A stretch of 64,000 nucleotides of DNA from Cordylochernes scorpioides (lineage: Eukaryota > Arthropoda > Arachnida > Pseudoscorpiones > Chernetidae), in NCBI GenBank assembly GCA_030710605.1, contig CP092863.1, forward strand, positions 137,858,994-137,922,993. Direction: 5' to 3'. Under the pieces are notes generated by a model that saw only the letters and a program-made list of their open reading frames with translations, ran no database searches and was not told the DNA's origin. Numbering within the stretch: position 1 is the first letter of the stretch; each line of letters begins with the position of its first letter. Shown here one piece after another: positions 18,186 to 29,401 of the stretch. A program made the position numbers and the translations under genes.

Positions 18186-18925
18186 GAGGGGCATCCAATA
18201 CATAAGTTTCCCTATTTTTTTAACAAATAAACAACATTATTTACAATTATGCAGTTATTTAATTTTCATTATACAACTCATAGACTACTTCTCTACATAA
18301 TCACCATTTCTGTCCAAACATTTTTGGTACCGTTGTAGCAATTTTTTTATACCACTGTTGTAACAAGCCGTGTCCTGTCTTCGTAGCCAGTGGTTCGCCT
18401 CCGCCTGCACTTCGTCATCATTCGCAAAGTGCTTGCCTCCAAGGTGCAACTTGAGTGCTGGAAAAAGATGGAAGTCGCTTGGGGCAAGTTCCGGAGAATA
18501 AGTTGGATGTGTGAAAATTTCTTATTTGAAGTTTTCCAGCAACGTTTGGGTCGTTCGAGCTGCGTGAGGGCGAGCATTGTCATGGACGAGTAACACTTTC
18601 CGAGACCAAGGTCCAGGATGTTTCCGTTTTATTGCAGTTCTGAGTTTAGTGAAGACTTCGCAGTACCTCGCAGCGTTAACCGTAGTGTTTGGGGGCAGGT
18701 AGTCAACCAAGAAAACACCCTTACAGTCCCAAAAGACGATAGCCATAACTTTGCCTGCAGAGATTGTGAACTTCGCCTTTTTTGGTACACCTTCCTCAGG
18801 CTTCTTCCACACCATGCTTTGTCGTTTTGTTTCTGGAGTTGATTGATGCGCCCAGCTTTCATCTCCAGTGACAATAGGGGAAAACAGTTGATCTCCATCT
18901 CTTCGATGCATTTCCAGGAAAGCTG
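18185..18925 (-). mobile_element. 5'-truncated mariner element
   Basis: A terminal sequence CGAGGGGCATCCAATA follows TA at 18183-18184. The minus strand then encodes the C-terminal half of a mariner transposase. The other end is cut at about 18925 by Penelope-like terminal sequence, with no second inverted repeat. Confidence 0.85.
18285..18911 (-). pseudogene. Mariner transposase, truncated with one internal stop
   Basis: Reading on the minus strand, the GDESW motif with the first catalytic aspartate, the HDNARPH motif with the second, and an APSDFH motif with the third are all present in one frame. The family is a DD34D cut-and-paste transposase acting at TA sites. A TAA at 18522-18524 interrupts the frame. 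Beyond it the frame continues unbroken to a natural-looking stop at 18285-18287. The DNA-binding N-terminal half is missing. Confidence 0.88.
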
Positions 18926-19039
18926 TGATATATGCTCCTGGTCAGGATATGTCTTTTTTATTTTTAATATCAATACCTGACCTTTTTATTATTCTTTTTT
19001 ATATATATATTATTTTTTCACACACACACACATATATAT

Positions 19040-19212
19040 AAAGAGACAAGGGTCGCCTCTCCCATCAAAATAGACGTCTAAAACCAGACGCCATCTATTG
19101 ACCGTCGTCGCAACTAGCGGCCTCGGGTCGGTGACAAATGCGGCGACGGTCAATAGATGGCGTCTGGTTTTAGACGTCTATTTTGACGGGAGAGGCAACC
19201 CTTGTCTCTTTA
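19040..19212. repeat. Long palindrome abutting the assembly gap (copy A)
   Basis: Arms of about 70 bp (AAGAGACAAGGGTCGCCTCT and its reverse complement) flank a roughly 30-bp centre. Inside are GACGCCATCTATTGACCGTC and its complement. The right arm ends at the first N. The same palindrome is complete in copy B (55871-56044), and partial relatives lie at 8495-8600, 26800-26890 and 52750-52840. Confidence 0.9.
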
Positions 19213-19312
19213 NNNNNNNNNNNNNNNNNNNNNNNNNNNNNNNNNNNNNNNNNNNNNNNNNNNNNNNNNNNNNNNNNNNNNNNNNNNNNNNNNNNNNNNN
19301 NNNNNNNNNNNN
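19213..19312. other. Assembly gap of 100 N
   Basis: Exactly 100 unknown bases, the conventional size for a scaffold gap of unknown length. Frames drawn through it are artefacts. Confidence 0.99.
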
Positions 19313-19499
19313 GGAAACATTCCTTTAATATTGTACTTTTTTTACCGTATTTGTCAGCCTACTTCTAGAAATCTAATAAATCTCGAGTACACATTTATAT
19401 GCAAATATGGCTTATATAAAGATCTGTACAAATCCTATTTGCATATCCGGTATATACCCGATTTTTATCTTTATGATCTTAATGATTGTACTGTGTTTT

Positions 19500-19785
19500 T
19501 GGAGGAATTGTATAAACCGTCCATTTTAGACAGTCACGAACCGGGATCGAAAACTGCATTTGGCACTTTTTTTCTTTTTTTTTTTGTGAAGAAAAAATGT
19601 ACTTCAACGGTCACCAATTCTTGCAAAGATCCAGCCGTACCAGTGAGTGCACATAACCAAAAGGAACTCTTGACAACTTTTTTCAACAAAAAAAATCGAA
19701 ACAGCAATTATGTCTACAGGTGTAGAGAGACACATCAAAACCATGAATATTATGGCCTGTACAATGTGTACTTGGGATAGGTAAA
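19500..19785 (+). repeat. tRNA-derived SINE
   Basis: Head with GAACCGGGATCGAAAACTGC, a T-rich linker, then the body (CCAGTGAGTGCACATAACC) and the tail (ATTATGGCCTGTACAATG). It belongs to the same family as the copies at 35250 and 36378. Confidence 0.75.
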
Positions 19786-20182
19786 AAAAATACAAACTGT
19801 CTTGTTATTGTTTGAGTTACGTTTTATAGGTGTGTGTTGTATATTGCATTGTTGTATTTGAATGAACTATTTGTTGCATCATTGTTTTAAGTTTAGAAAG
19901 AAATGATTATGAAAAGGAGAAATGTAAACCTCAAAGATATTAAATGTCTCAATTTTTTCTAATGACGTTTTAAACCTAGTTTTAAGGAAAGTTTGAAAGA
20001 AAAATATCAAACCCATTAAGTAAATATACTTGGTTTTAAAAACACGTTCCCATTTTAAATTGCACTTAACTACTATATGTAAAATTCAGATCTCCTACTC
20101 CTTTGTTACATTTCTGTTGGCGTAGGGATTCTAAGAAGGTGCTTATTCTTATTGGAAATACAAATTTCGCCCTTAACATATG
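19786..20182. other. Spacer, no gene
   Basis: AT-rich, no recognised feature. Confidence 0.4.
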
Positions 20183-20610
20183 CATTCATGGACAAAACTT
20201 AAGGAAGTTGTACCTTTTAGCATGTATATCGGGATTCATACAATAATTCTGAAAGTTATTACAGTGACCTTTATTGAACACACACGAGATAACCAAGTGT
20301 GAACAAAAATTAAGGAATTTGTACCTTTTAGTATATATATCGGGATTCAGACAATAATTCTGAAAGATATTACAGTGACCATTATTGAAGACACACGAGA
20401 TGACCAAGTGTGAACAAAACTTAAGGAAGTTGTACCTTTTAGCATGTATATCGGGATTCAGACAATAACTCAGAAATATATTACAGTGACCTTTATTAAA
20501 GACACACGAGATAACCAAGTGTGAACTAAATTGCCTCTGTCCCCTTAAAGAAAAAAAAAATAGGCAACATATCAAATACTTTCCCCTTCCTTAAGTTTTG
20601 TTCACGAGTG
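20183..20610. mobile_element. TIR element with three 111-bp repeats
   Basis: Ends CATTCATGGACAAAACTTAA and CCTTAAGTTTTGTTCACGAG are inverted, followed by TA. Three tandem 111-bp units keep the minus strand open for 129 codons. The arrangement matches 1044-1470. Confidence 0.8.
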
Positions 20611-22945
20611 TAAATTATAGATTGATATGAAAGTTATAAAATAATACATTCTCTCCTCTCTCTCTCTCTAAATGTCTGTTTGATACAAATATTCGAAAGC
20701 TTCAAATTACCTTGGTTTTGAAACTTTCTTATCTGCGTGTGTAATCTCCTCTTTATTAAAATAATAAAATATCATTGTGCTGTCATTATATTAAAACCAT
20801 TTGAATTACACGACTAAAATATATAAAAGAGCTTCTTATCAATTTGAAATACTTCTTATTATATTTGCATATATAAAGATAGAAATATATTTAAAATTTT
20901 CCCTTTGTAAGAGGAAAATTAAATGAGATTTCAATATTTATTTTAATGATTGCAATCTATAAGAAACTATAAATAAAGGCAATGCAATAATTTCATATCC
21001 TGTTTCCAACCTGAATAAATACATACCGTATACAATGTTATAAATTTCTCTATGTCAATATAAACAACCAGAATGTTTACTAATCTAGATTCTGGCAACT
21101 TGCCAAAATATCAAGGAAATATCGTCTGCCAAGAAAAAAAAATGGAAGCAAAAAAATCTCCTTAAAAAACTCATAAAAAAAGATAAATGATGTAAGGTTA
21201 ATACAGGAAGCTAAAATTAATTATAAAATTATGTTTTCTCACTTTGTATACAGTTATTTAATTTTTTGAATTCCTTTATTTACAAAAATTAGTGTTAGAA
21301 ATATGTTTTAATATGTTTTGACCTTAATATTATTTTTGTAATATATAAATAGAGAATTATTTTTCTTTCATACAAAAACAAAATAAAATTACAAAATATA
21401 TTCTAGTTTTATTATTAGATTATAAAAATGAGAAATGTCTGTCTATTTTAATTATAAAACATATATATTTTCCATTTTGAAAATGTATATATTGTTTTAA
21501 AACAGTTTAAAGAGTTGTTGCTTTTCTTCCCCTTAAAATAAGAATTGAGACAAAAGCGCGCCAAAAAATAATAAAGCAAACGATAAAATGTTGGTTTTTA
21601 GATGTAAGAAAATGTCTAAAATACAATTTTAAACTTATTTTGTGTCCAAAAGATATTCATCTCAAATATTAAATATAATTTATTTACGTTTTAAGCAGTT
21701 TTAAATATATTTTATTTTTATATTTTACCTAAAAGCCTCTATATTTGGTATTATTCTGGTTGTCATATATAAATTTAATATTTTTTATAATAGAAAGTTT
21801 GAGTAAAAAGGGAACAAAATATTTAGAATAATTTTTCAAGACAATGTGTATCAATAACAAACCTTTATAAAGTTCAAAAGAAAATATTTTTACCTTCTCA
21901 CCGCCATTTTACCCACGTCATAAAAATTCTGTGAGTGTAGTAGGTAGTATTTGACCGGGGAAGTACAATTGACGACCTGAAAATCTAGACGGTAGCTCAC
22001 AAACACCCACATCTATGAGATGGCCGTCGTTATTTTTTAGGCCCAAGGGGAGGTAAGGGCAAAAAAAAATCTCTGAGTCCCATGCCTTAAATAAGGGTTC
22101 AACAAAAGACCTAGCAGCCGAAGGGGGGGTCGGGGCAGCTCGTGATTGTCGTCTGTATACCTTTTTCATCACTTGGTTCCTCCAGACGTCTCGGCTTGTT
22201 GGCGTCTGCTTCGAAACAAAAGTTTCGTTTGGTTGCTTATTCCACCTTTAAAAAAAAATAACATTTGTTGTTTTTGTGTCTTTTTTTTTTACTTTTAGTT
22301 TTATTTTTAATATATTTCAGCATTTTTTTCTACGAATTATCTGAGAAAAATTGTTTCCTTCCGTTTTTAACTTCCGGTTTATTATTAAAATTATCATCTG
22401 CCTTTTAAAAAAAATGGATATATTTAGAAACGTTTATTTTGTGGGAGTAAATAATGGAAGTTTTTTATTCATTTTGTAAATTTTCTATTTGTCTCTTCTA
22501 TATGATTTTAAAGGTTTCTCTCTGAAATTTAGTTTTGTGCTTTCATTTAAAATGTTTTCATTTGAAAAATTCAATTTGTTAAACCTTCAAATTAAATTTT
22601 ATTATAGATTGTGATAAATGGTAAGCTTTACAGAGAGTTTTCATTTATTAATATTTTTCTCTCGTAAAAATAAGACAAATTTATTTAAAAAAACAATACT
22701 TGTGTCTTAAAAAAAATATTGAATATATTTTTTTACAAGACAAAAACAAATTATTAGGTTTGTAATTTTAAAATTTTTATTTTTCATTGAAAAAAAATAT
22801 AATTCTGTATATATATATAGAAATGTATATTTCAAAAATTATAATGATAATTGAATCTTATAATAGCAAGAGGTGACATTTAATTAATAATATATAAATA
22901 AATAATAGGAAAAATGTAACACAACATATCTAAATACCATAATAC
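20611..22945. other. Long AT-rich region, no gene seen
   Basis: About 2.3 kb of very AT-rich sequence. The only compositional change is a richer stretch at 21900-22200 with a run of G (GGGGGGGTCGGGGC on the plus strand) and an 84-residue minus-strand frame. I recognise nothing in it and do not call a gene. Confidence 0.5.
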
Positions 22946-23133
22946 TGACACGTGGAAAATTAGGGAAGACAAAAAACTTCAGGAGGAGACAACAATTTAT
23001 TTCAGGCAAGAACAAACTATGAATGGTAAACAAAATATAAGCCACGAGGGAAGTTTACAGAGAAGCAAAATATAAACATAAAAATGACCACTCTGTTAAT
23101 AAAAATAATAAAATTAATAAATACTTTGTTACA
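22946..23133 (-). mobile_element. Short LTR-like repeat, second copy
   Basis: 188 bp, closely similar to 14759-14945 throughout (TGACACGTGGAAAATTAG to GTTACA). The flanks AATAC and ATATT are also the same as at that site, so the true ends may lie slightly outside. Confidence 0.55.
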
Positions 23134-24480
23134 ATATTGTTAAAATATTTTATATACAGTACATTAATTATTATATATTCATTATAAATATTTTTATAAA
23201 AGGACATTCGTACTTTGTAAATAAAAAATATGAATATGATAATATATTTAGTATTTTCTCCGTTTATATAAGAACATTTTTGGGGAAGATTTATAGATAC
23301 CAAACGAACTATTTATACTTTCAGACGATATTAAGTAAATGGTAAGGAAATTGCTTTTTAGAAATCCACAGAGTGAGCTTACCATTTATTAAATTACTTG
23401 GGGATTTATTTATTCCTTCAGCCGAATATAGCTTCGTTAGAATTCCAACAGACCTATAGTAATCAAACGATATAGATAGGTGCCGACGAATAAAAAATTG
23501 TCTTGGTCAACAGTCAAAATGATTTATGGGACCATTTCTTATAAGAAAAGTTACTCACTGACTAAACCGAGGTTTTATGAAGAAATTGCCCATTTACGCA
23601 TTTTCGTTTTATTTTTTCCTCTTATAAATATATAAATTCTTTATTATTTTTATAATATTTTTATACTTTACATGCTAATTATCTCTCATTCTTATAATTG
23701 ATTTTTTTATTCATACGTTAAAAAATAGAATATATTTAAATATATAATAAGAAATTAATAGTTTAATTTATATGTATAGATTTTTATTTATTTTTATTAA
23801 AATTACCGATTTTAAAATTAGCAATTTATTCTGCATTGTGTTCAAATTTATTTTATTCATATATTGATTTAAAAATATGTAATACATTAAGATATAAAAG
23901 GTTTTAATAAATAAAACATCGTTTTTTTTTAATTTATTAAATTACCGATTTCTTTATAAATTTAATGTGTATGTTGAGAAAATCTTTATATATTTCAGCC
24001 TAGACATTGTGTATAAATGTATATTGTATTATATAAATGCCTACCTTTGTATGTAGTCACTGATAATTGTAGATGGAATTCTGAAACATAAAAATACATA
24101 AATATATTTTATATATAGACAGATTATAGATGTAAAAATAATATGAAAATAATTTTAATCATTATAAAATATGTATTTATTTTTATTTATTTATTTCAAT
24201 TCAAAACGCTATGTCCCCCTAGGGACACTTGCGCTAAATGTACATACAAATATTATAAAATATATATACCTTGTGTTATTTTTTATATAAAGTATTGCGT
24301 ATTTTTATTAATATATATAATGTTTAATATATATGATATTTTATAATAATTATATTAATGTTACTTATATATCAAAATATATATCGTTTGCTTCCATATA
24401 TATATATGCAAATAATATATAATCAAAATATTTTTAAAACTTAATTCTGTTGACGTTATGTGACGCTGAGTTTGTTGTTG
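23134..24480. other. AT-rich region with small Penelope-like fragment
   Basis: Mostly low-complexity AT sequence. At about 24205-24240 CGCTATGTCCCCCTAGGGAC matches a segment of the Penelope-like termini (compare 16255-16280 and 40672-40700). No coding signal is seen. Confidence 0.45.
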
Positions 24481-24620
24481 ACACACATTAAATGTTATAA
24501 CACCTTGATAAAGGTTGGCGTTCAGCCAACTGAAATATTGGTAAAATAAATGATATTTTGATCCAATATATGTCTTTTTAATTAAAGATTTATTTATGGA
24601 TTGCTCTATTTTCAAATATA
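24481..24620 (+). repeat. Penelope-like terminus with hammerhead-like fold
   Basis: Contains the motif described at 24502-24542, followed by ATGATATTTTGATCCAATATATG. Related termini lie at 27545-28015 and 59106-59461. Confidence 0.6.
24502..24542 (+). ncRNA. Hammerhead-like motif, variant core
   Basis: Order is ACC, TTGATAA, stem II (GGTTGGC / GTTCA loop / GCCAACT), GAAA, TATT, GGT. The ACC/GGT pairing would be stem I. Core positions 3 and 8 are changed together (C to U, G to A), which would keep the 3-8 pair. Activity is uncertain. Confidence 0.5.
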
Positions 24621-25323
24621 TATATAATTATCCATAAAACTTTAAAATATGAATGTCAAATATATTTTATAAAACTTTTTTTATAATTGATTCTACTATC
24701 TATTTTCATTAGAGAGATTGTTAAAATAATATATATATATTTAATTAAGTGTATTTTTGTTTGTTAAATAAAGACATTTTTCAAACTTAGTAAAAAAATA
24801 TGTACATATTATTATTGATAAGGGTTTTATAAAAACATTTTATAATAAATGACAAAAATCCATTCTATAAATTACGAACACAAAATATAAACGTGTTTAT
24901 ATAAAAAAACATAGATGCTACACACTTTTAGATTTTTTTTTAAATTTAAATATATTCATAGAGATCAGGCTTCGTTGATTCCATATTTTAAACCTACCCT
25001 ATTAAATTTCATATTTTTATATTCATAGAGGGAAAAAAACCGCTCTTTTTTAAAACCCGTGTTTATATTATAAAAATGGAAGTGATATTTTTGCTCCTTT
25101 AAATATTCAGTTCACATAGTTTCCTATTGATAATATTTTTTTCCTCTATGTTAATTTTTCTTCAAAATACATTCATAACATTGTGAATTTTTAATATATA
25201 TCGTTTTTTTTTAATGATTTATAAAACCTTTTGAATTCGGTATCTTTTTAGATAGCTATACTGTGTTTTTTTAGGTGTTATTCTCGTGATATTTGATGTA
25301 TATCGCGATATAAAGGCATATTT
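24621..25323. other. AT-rich region, no gene seen
   Basis: Low-complexity AT sequence without a recognised feature. Confidence 0.45.
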
Positions 25324-25495
25324 TGCCACGTGGAAAATTAAGAAAGAAGAACTTCAGGATGACACAGCAATTTATTTAAGGCAATAACAAACTATGAATG
25401 ATAAGCAATGAGGGAAGTTTACAGAGCATCAAAATATAAGTTGAAAAATAAAACTATTAATAAAATAATAAATACTTCGCTACAGTATGATAATT
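25324..25495 (-). mobile_element. Short LTR-like repeat, diverged copy
   Basis: Starts TGCCACGTGGAAAATTAA and ends CGCTACA. It shares the middle part ACAAACTATGAATG with 14759-14945 but has internal deletions. Confidence 0.5.
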
Positions 25496-25635
25496 ATTGG
25501 AAGTTTTATTATGTTTAGTTTATATATTTCAGTGTTATGTTTATATGTTTCAGTGTTATAAATTTCAGAATCCAAATTTACAATGTTTGTTTAAGTAGAC
25601 TGGGAAGGTGGAATTGAAGATTCTTATTTAGTTTA

Positions 25636-25949
25636 TCTCTCATGTACAAAATTTAAGGAAGCTGTACCTTTTATCATGTATATCGGTATTTAGACAATAA
25701 CTCTGAAAGATATTACAGTGACCTTTATTGAAGACACACGAGATAACCAAGTATGAACAAAACTTAAGAAAGTTGTACCTTTTATCATGTATATCGAGAT
25801 TCTGACAATAACTCTGAAATATATTACAGTGACCTTTATTGAAGACACACGAGATAACCAAATGTGATCAATCTCTGTCTCCTTCAAAAAAAAACAGTCA
25901 ACGGGCAACAAAAAAGAATTTACAGTTCCTTAAGTTTTGTCCATGAGTG
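25636..25949. mobile_element. TIR element with two 111-bp repeats
   Basis: Left end CTCATGTACAAAATTTAAGG and right end CCTTAAGTTTTGTCCATGAG are inverted. Two tandem 111-bp units lie between. It belongs to the same family as 1044-1470. Confidence 0.75.
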
Positions 25950-27544
25950 TATTGTTTACCTTTCAGTTTGATATTATCGTAAAAAAAGAATAGAATTTGG
26001 AGAATGAAAGAATAAAATCTTAGCTGGTATTATCTCGTATTTGTAATAAAGCATTCTGAATGTATTATGGAAATGGTACTATTACTATTATAGCCCAACT
26101 ACCATACTAGGTGTGTTACAAAGTACATAGTACTAAACAAACTCCTTTCCCAGACATTGCCATTTTTGACTCAATACAGAGTCCAAGGGCAGAAGCTTTT
26201 GGTGCTGCCCTTCCAAATTTTCCTATGAACGTATTTGGATCATCATATAAACTTAGGTGTTCAAAATATTTATATTTTTATTTATTCTATGAACCAGAAA
26301 TATATTATAAAAACCTCTTTGGTATATCTACGAATGAAATTATAGAGCATAGGGTTTTTTTTTTATGAAATCATAGCAGCCCTCGTACTGATAGAAATCT
26401 TATCGTGAAACTTTGTGATATTGGCTATATATCTTTATTTTCTGAATTTGTTCCTTGAAGCTAGTGCTGAGTCATATTTGTTGGTTTGTTTCTGTACGAA
26501 TTGATAAGATTGAATATAAATAATTTGTCTCCTTTTAAAAGGTGGAAATGTAACTCTTAACTAAATATAAATATTTTTTACTGATAAATATTCCCCATAT
26601 TTCTATACAAGAATATAGATTTTATTACATATATAGCCACTCTATCAGCTAAACACCTTTTTGGCAAATTGTGAAGATTTCATTTGATTCCTTGTAGATC
26701 TCACAATATCACCCTGGATTGACGAAGTCCATTAGTCCAAAACCATGATCTACAGTTGGCCGCATTTCAGTTTACCAAAGCTGGTGTTGTGGCTTTGTCA
26801 CCGACCTGAGTCTGATAGTTTGTAGAGACGGTCAATAGATGGCGCTTAGTTTAAATGTTTATTTTAACAGGAGAGAGACGGACCTCTCTTTATAAAATAA
26901 ATCTATTTACAAAAAGAAAACACCCTAATTTCGATAGAGTATAAAAATAGCTATTAAGGTATACTATAAAAATCCATCTTTAAACACATTAAAATTGATG
27001 ATGCTTTTTTTTAGAGTGAAATAAGTAGAAGTAAAGCGAAATTTTGGATCTCGTTTATTATTGTTTATGTAAATTGAGGAGTATACCTTTTGGTAAGATA
27101 AAGTCGAATGAAAAATATTGTTGTCCAAAAAGAAAGTATTTTCAAGCATCTATTAGAGCTGCTTTAAAATCCCATTGAAAATTCTCTTGTTGAAGAAAAA
27201 AAAGAACATTGCAGGCGAAATTTAGAAATCACGTGATGAACCTCATTCCAAGAGGATTTAGAGAGAAAATATAAAAAGAAGAATTGGTGAATTTTTTTAA
27301 CTCAAAGAATTCTCGGGCAAATTTATATTTAGCTGATTTCGGTTAAAATGTAGGTGGAAAGATGAAAAATCAGCTTTTGTTAGAATATTACACGTATACT
27401 TCAATAATGTTCTACTTAAAACTGATCTATAGAATTTAATATAAATTAAATTGTTCGTATTTACTTAGAAACTGAGAAATATATATATATATTATTTATA
27501 TATATAATAAAACTCTATGCTAGAAAACATATTCACTATATTAG
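25950..27544. other. AT-rich region, no gene seen
   Basis: About 1.6 kb. At 26795-26890 a partial copy of the 19040-19212 palindrome family is present (GACGGTCAATAGATGGCGC). An 85-residue frame at 26111-26368 has no recognised motif. Confidence 0.45.
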
Positions 27545-27588
27545 ATAATAAAAAAGTCATATATTGAATTTAATAAAAGATTTATTTT

Positions 27589-27630
27589 GCCAATATTTCG
27601 GCTGGCTGAACGCCAACCTTTATCGAGGCA
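27589..27630 (-). ncRNA. Hammerhead-like motif, variant core
   Basis: The minus strand reads TGCC, TCGATAA, stem II (GGTTGGC / GTTCA / GCCAGCC), GAAA, TATT, GGCA. TGCC pairs with GGCA as stem I. Confidence 0.5.
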
Positions 27631-27939
27631 TTACATTTTTGTATACATATTGTAATATATGTCGACATTTTTCAAAGTTTCAAAGTAGTAACTATATAAA
27701 AGTCCTTATATATATTTTTATATCGCTTATATAAATATATATAAACCCGTGCGTGTAGAAATAATTATATTTTCTATTACTATTTTATTTCCTACTGTAA
27801 ATATTAGAGTTGTTGTCTTTTCCATTCTTTTTATTACGACCCTTATCTACATATAATCTAAAATAGAGTGAGAGTAAGTTATTTCAACTGTGATATTATA
27901 ACACTATGCGGCGCTGAGTTTGTTTATACAAAAATGTAA

Positions 27940-27982
27940 TGCCTTGATAAAGGTTGGCATTCAGCCAACCGAAATATTGCCA
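27940..27982 (+). ncRNA. Hammerhead-like motif, variant core
   Basis: TGCC, TTGATAA, stem II (GGTTGGC / ATTCA / GCCAACC), GAAA, TATT, GCCA. One G appears lost from the stem I 3' strand compared with its relatives, so this copy is probably dead. Confidence 0.45.
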
Positions 27983-28015
27983 AATAAATATTTTATTCAA
28001 TCCAATATATGAAAC

Positions 28016-28615
28016 ATATCCAATATATTTTGAGTCAAAAGGCGATCAATAATTGTTTTTGACCAATGACAAATTTGTTTCAATATGATGTACAATAATT
28101 TGTAAATTAAATTCACTGTGCAATAAATTGATAAAAAGGGAGCAATCTCTCGAAATATTTTGAGAAAAAAATATTTTTTTTTTTCTTTACAGATCCAGGT
28201 ACGCCCTTTTATATAATATCCAATATATGTAATGTAAACATATAATCTTAGGCTATAATTTAGGTGTTTATATAAATATTAAATTTATAAAGTGGGAAAA
28301 CTTATAATATCTCTTTCTTATGAGTTTTATCATAAAAGGATAAAAGTTTAATTTTTCAAGGTCTTAATTTAAAAAAGAACTTGTGTAAATATGTAAGGAT
28401 TAAATTAACCCAGATTCCTGAGGGGAAATGAGGATGTAGAAATAGAAAATGGTGTGTGCTCTATAAGTAGATAAGATAAAAATTATACCATATAGTGTTT
28501 AGATAAATATAAAGTAAAAATTGTACTATTGATATTAAAGGTGAATAAAATAGTTGAAATAATGTTGAAAATAAATGTACATAAATATACATTTGACACA
28601 GATAAGTATGCAATA
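28016..28615. other. AT-rich spacer, no gene
   Basis: No feature recognised. The right flank is the insertion site of the Helitron. Confidence 0.4.
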
Positions 28616-29401
28616 TCTACTTATATAATTGCCTTATTCTGTCTGTGTGAAGTTCACTGTGTGAAGTTCACGGATAGATTTTGGTCAGAATGGATAAAAT
28701 AAAAAAAGTGTCAAGGGATGGGAATCGAACCCACGACCTTCCGCTTACCGGGCAGATGCCATGACCACTAGGCTACCCTGGACATATTTTTCCGTTCATA
28801 AAGTTAATATATGATGCCAATATATATAATAATTGTATAAACGAATGCAAGACAAAATCACCGCGAATGTTTTTTTTTTTTTTTTTAAGGCAATTTCTTT
28901 TTAAGGCAATTATCGTTTTGCACAATTACTTAATCTTTTAAAATAAATAACAATACTTAAATGAAAATATGTTTCTTTAAATAAAATAAAATAAACTTTA
29001 GGTACTAAAGGTAACTAAAGGTATATTTAGTCAATATACCTAAGTTCATGTTGCAAATGTAATTATCTCTATCGATTTAGTAGGTGAAATGCAAAAAAAA
29101 AAAATCGACATGATGAAATCTTTATGAAAATTCACATTTTTATTTTTATATTTTCAAGACACACACAGTTTGGGGCGGGACGTTTCACAAGAGAGACATC
29201 CACGGCGCCAATTTATAATTGTAACGAATAGTATTTTAATTAAAACATTTTAAAAACACGCAGTTTGGAACGGGACGTTTCACAGGAGTGATATCCATGG
29301 CGCCAATTTATAATTGTAACGAATAGTATTTGAATTAAAACGTTTTTAAAATATATACGCACTCGGGTAAAACCCGGGCGTTGCCCGGGCCATTCGTCTA
29401 G
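28616..29401 (+). mobile_element. Non-autonomous Helitron carrying a tRNA-like sequence
   Basis: Starts TCTACTTATATAATTGCC after a host A. It ends with hairpin CCCGGGC/GTT/GCCCGGG (29373-29389), CTAG at 29398-29401 and a host T. Length is 786 bp. The 3' terminal 250 bp contain two tandem copies of a CGGGACGTTTCACA, then GGCGCCAATTTATAATTG module. A 72-nt tRNA-like sequence lies near the 5' end on the opposite strand. No Rep/helicase is encoded. Confidence 0.88.
28711..28782 (-). tRNA. tRNA-like sequence inside Helitron
   Basis: 72 nt on the minus strand with acceptor TCCAGGG/CCCTTGA (one mismatch), D arm, anticodon arm TCTGC/GCGGA, loop CCGGTAA (GGT at the anticodon position, C at 33) and T arm GTGGG/CCCAT with loop TTCGATT. 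It is closely similar to 4235-4306. It is likely a captured pseudo-tRNA or SINE head. Confidence 0.6.

Larger units (their letters stand above)
1..19212. repeat. Large duplicated block, copy A
   Basis: The sequence from position 1 recurs in the same order and orientation from 44764, and similarity by eye is well above 90 percent outside insertions. Homology continues across both sides of the Gypsy element and ends at the N gap. Shared landmarks in order are a SINE, a 111-bp-repeat element, two tandem arrays, a tRNA-bearing foldback, hammerhead-bearing Penelope-like termini and a 173-bp palindrome. The left limit is cut by the window edge. Whether this is a true duplication or a second haplotype cannot be told from sequence alone. 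Confidence 0.93.
27545..28015. mobile_element. Inverted pair of Penelope-like termini
   Basis: Left terminus (minus) and right terminus (plus) are inverted copies. They share AATATTTCGG, then GGCTGAACGCCAACC, then AGGCATTACATTTTTGTATA, and their reverse complements. Each carries a hammerhead-like fold (27589-27630 minus, 27940-27982 plus). The middle is unrelated AT-rich sequence with no enzyme frame. Confidence 0.65.

Noticed and set aside
19098..19780. Frames running through the N gap
   Set aside because: They consist of unknown residues and are artefacts of translating N.
21918..22172. Possible exon in a GC-richer stretch
   Set aside because: No motif or clear pair of splice sites. The poly-G run gives a proline-rich translation by chance.
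26111..26368. 85-residue frame as a host exon
   Set aside because: Its first half looks less biased than its surroundings, but there is no recognisable family or splice structure to support it.
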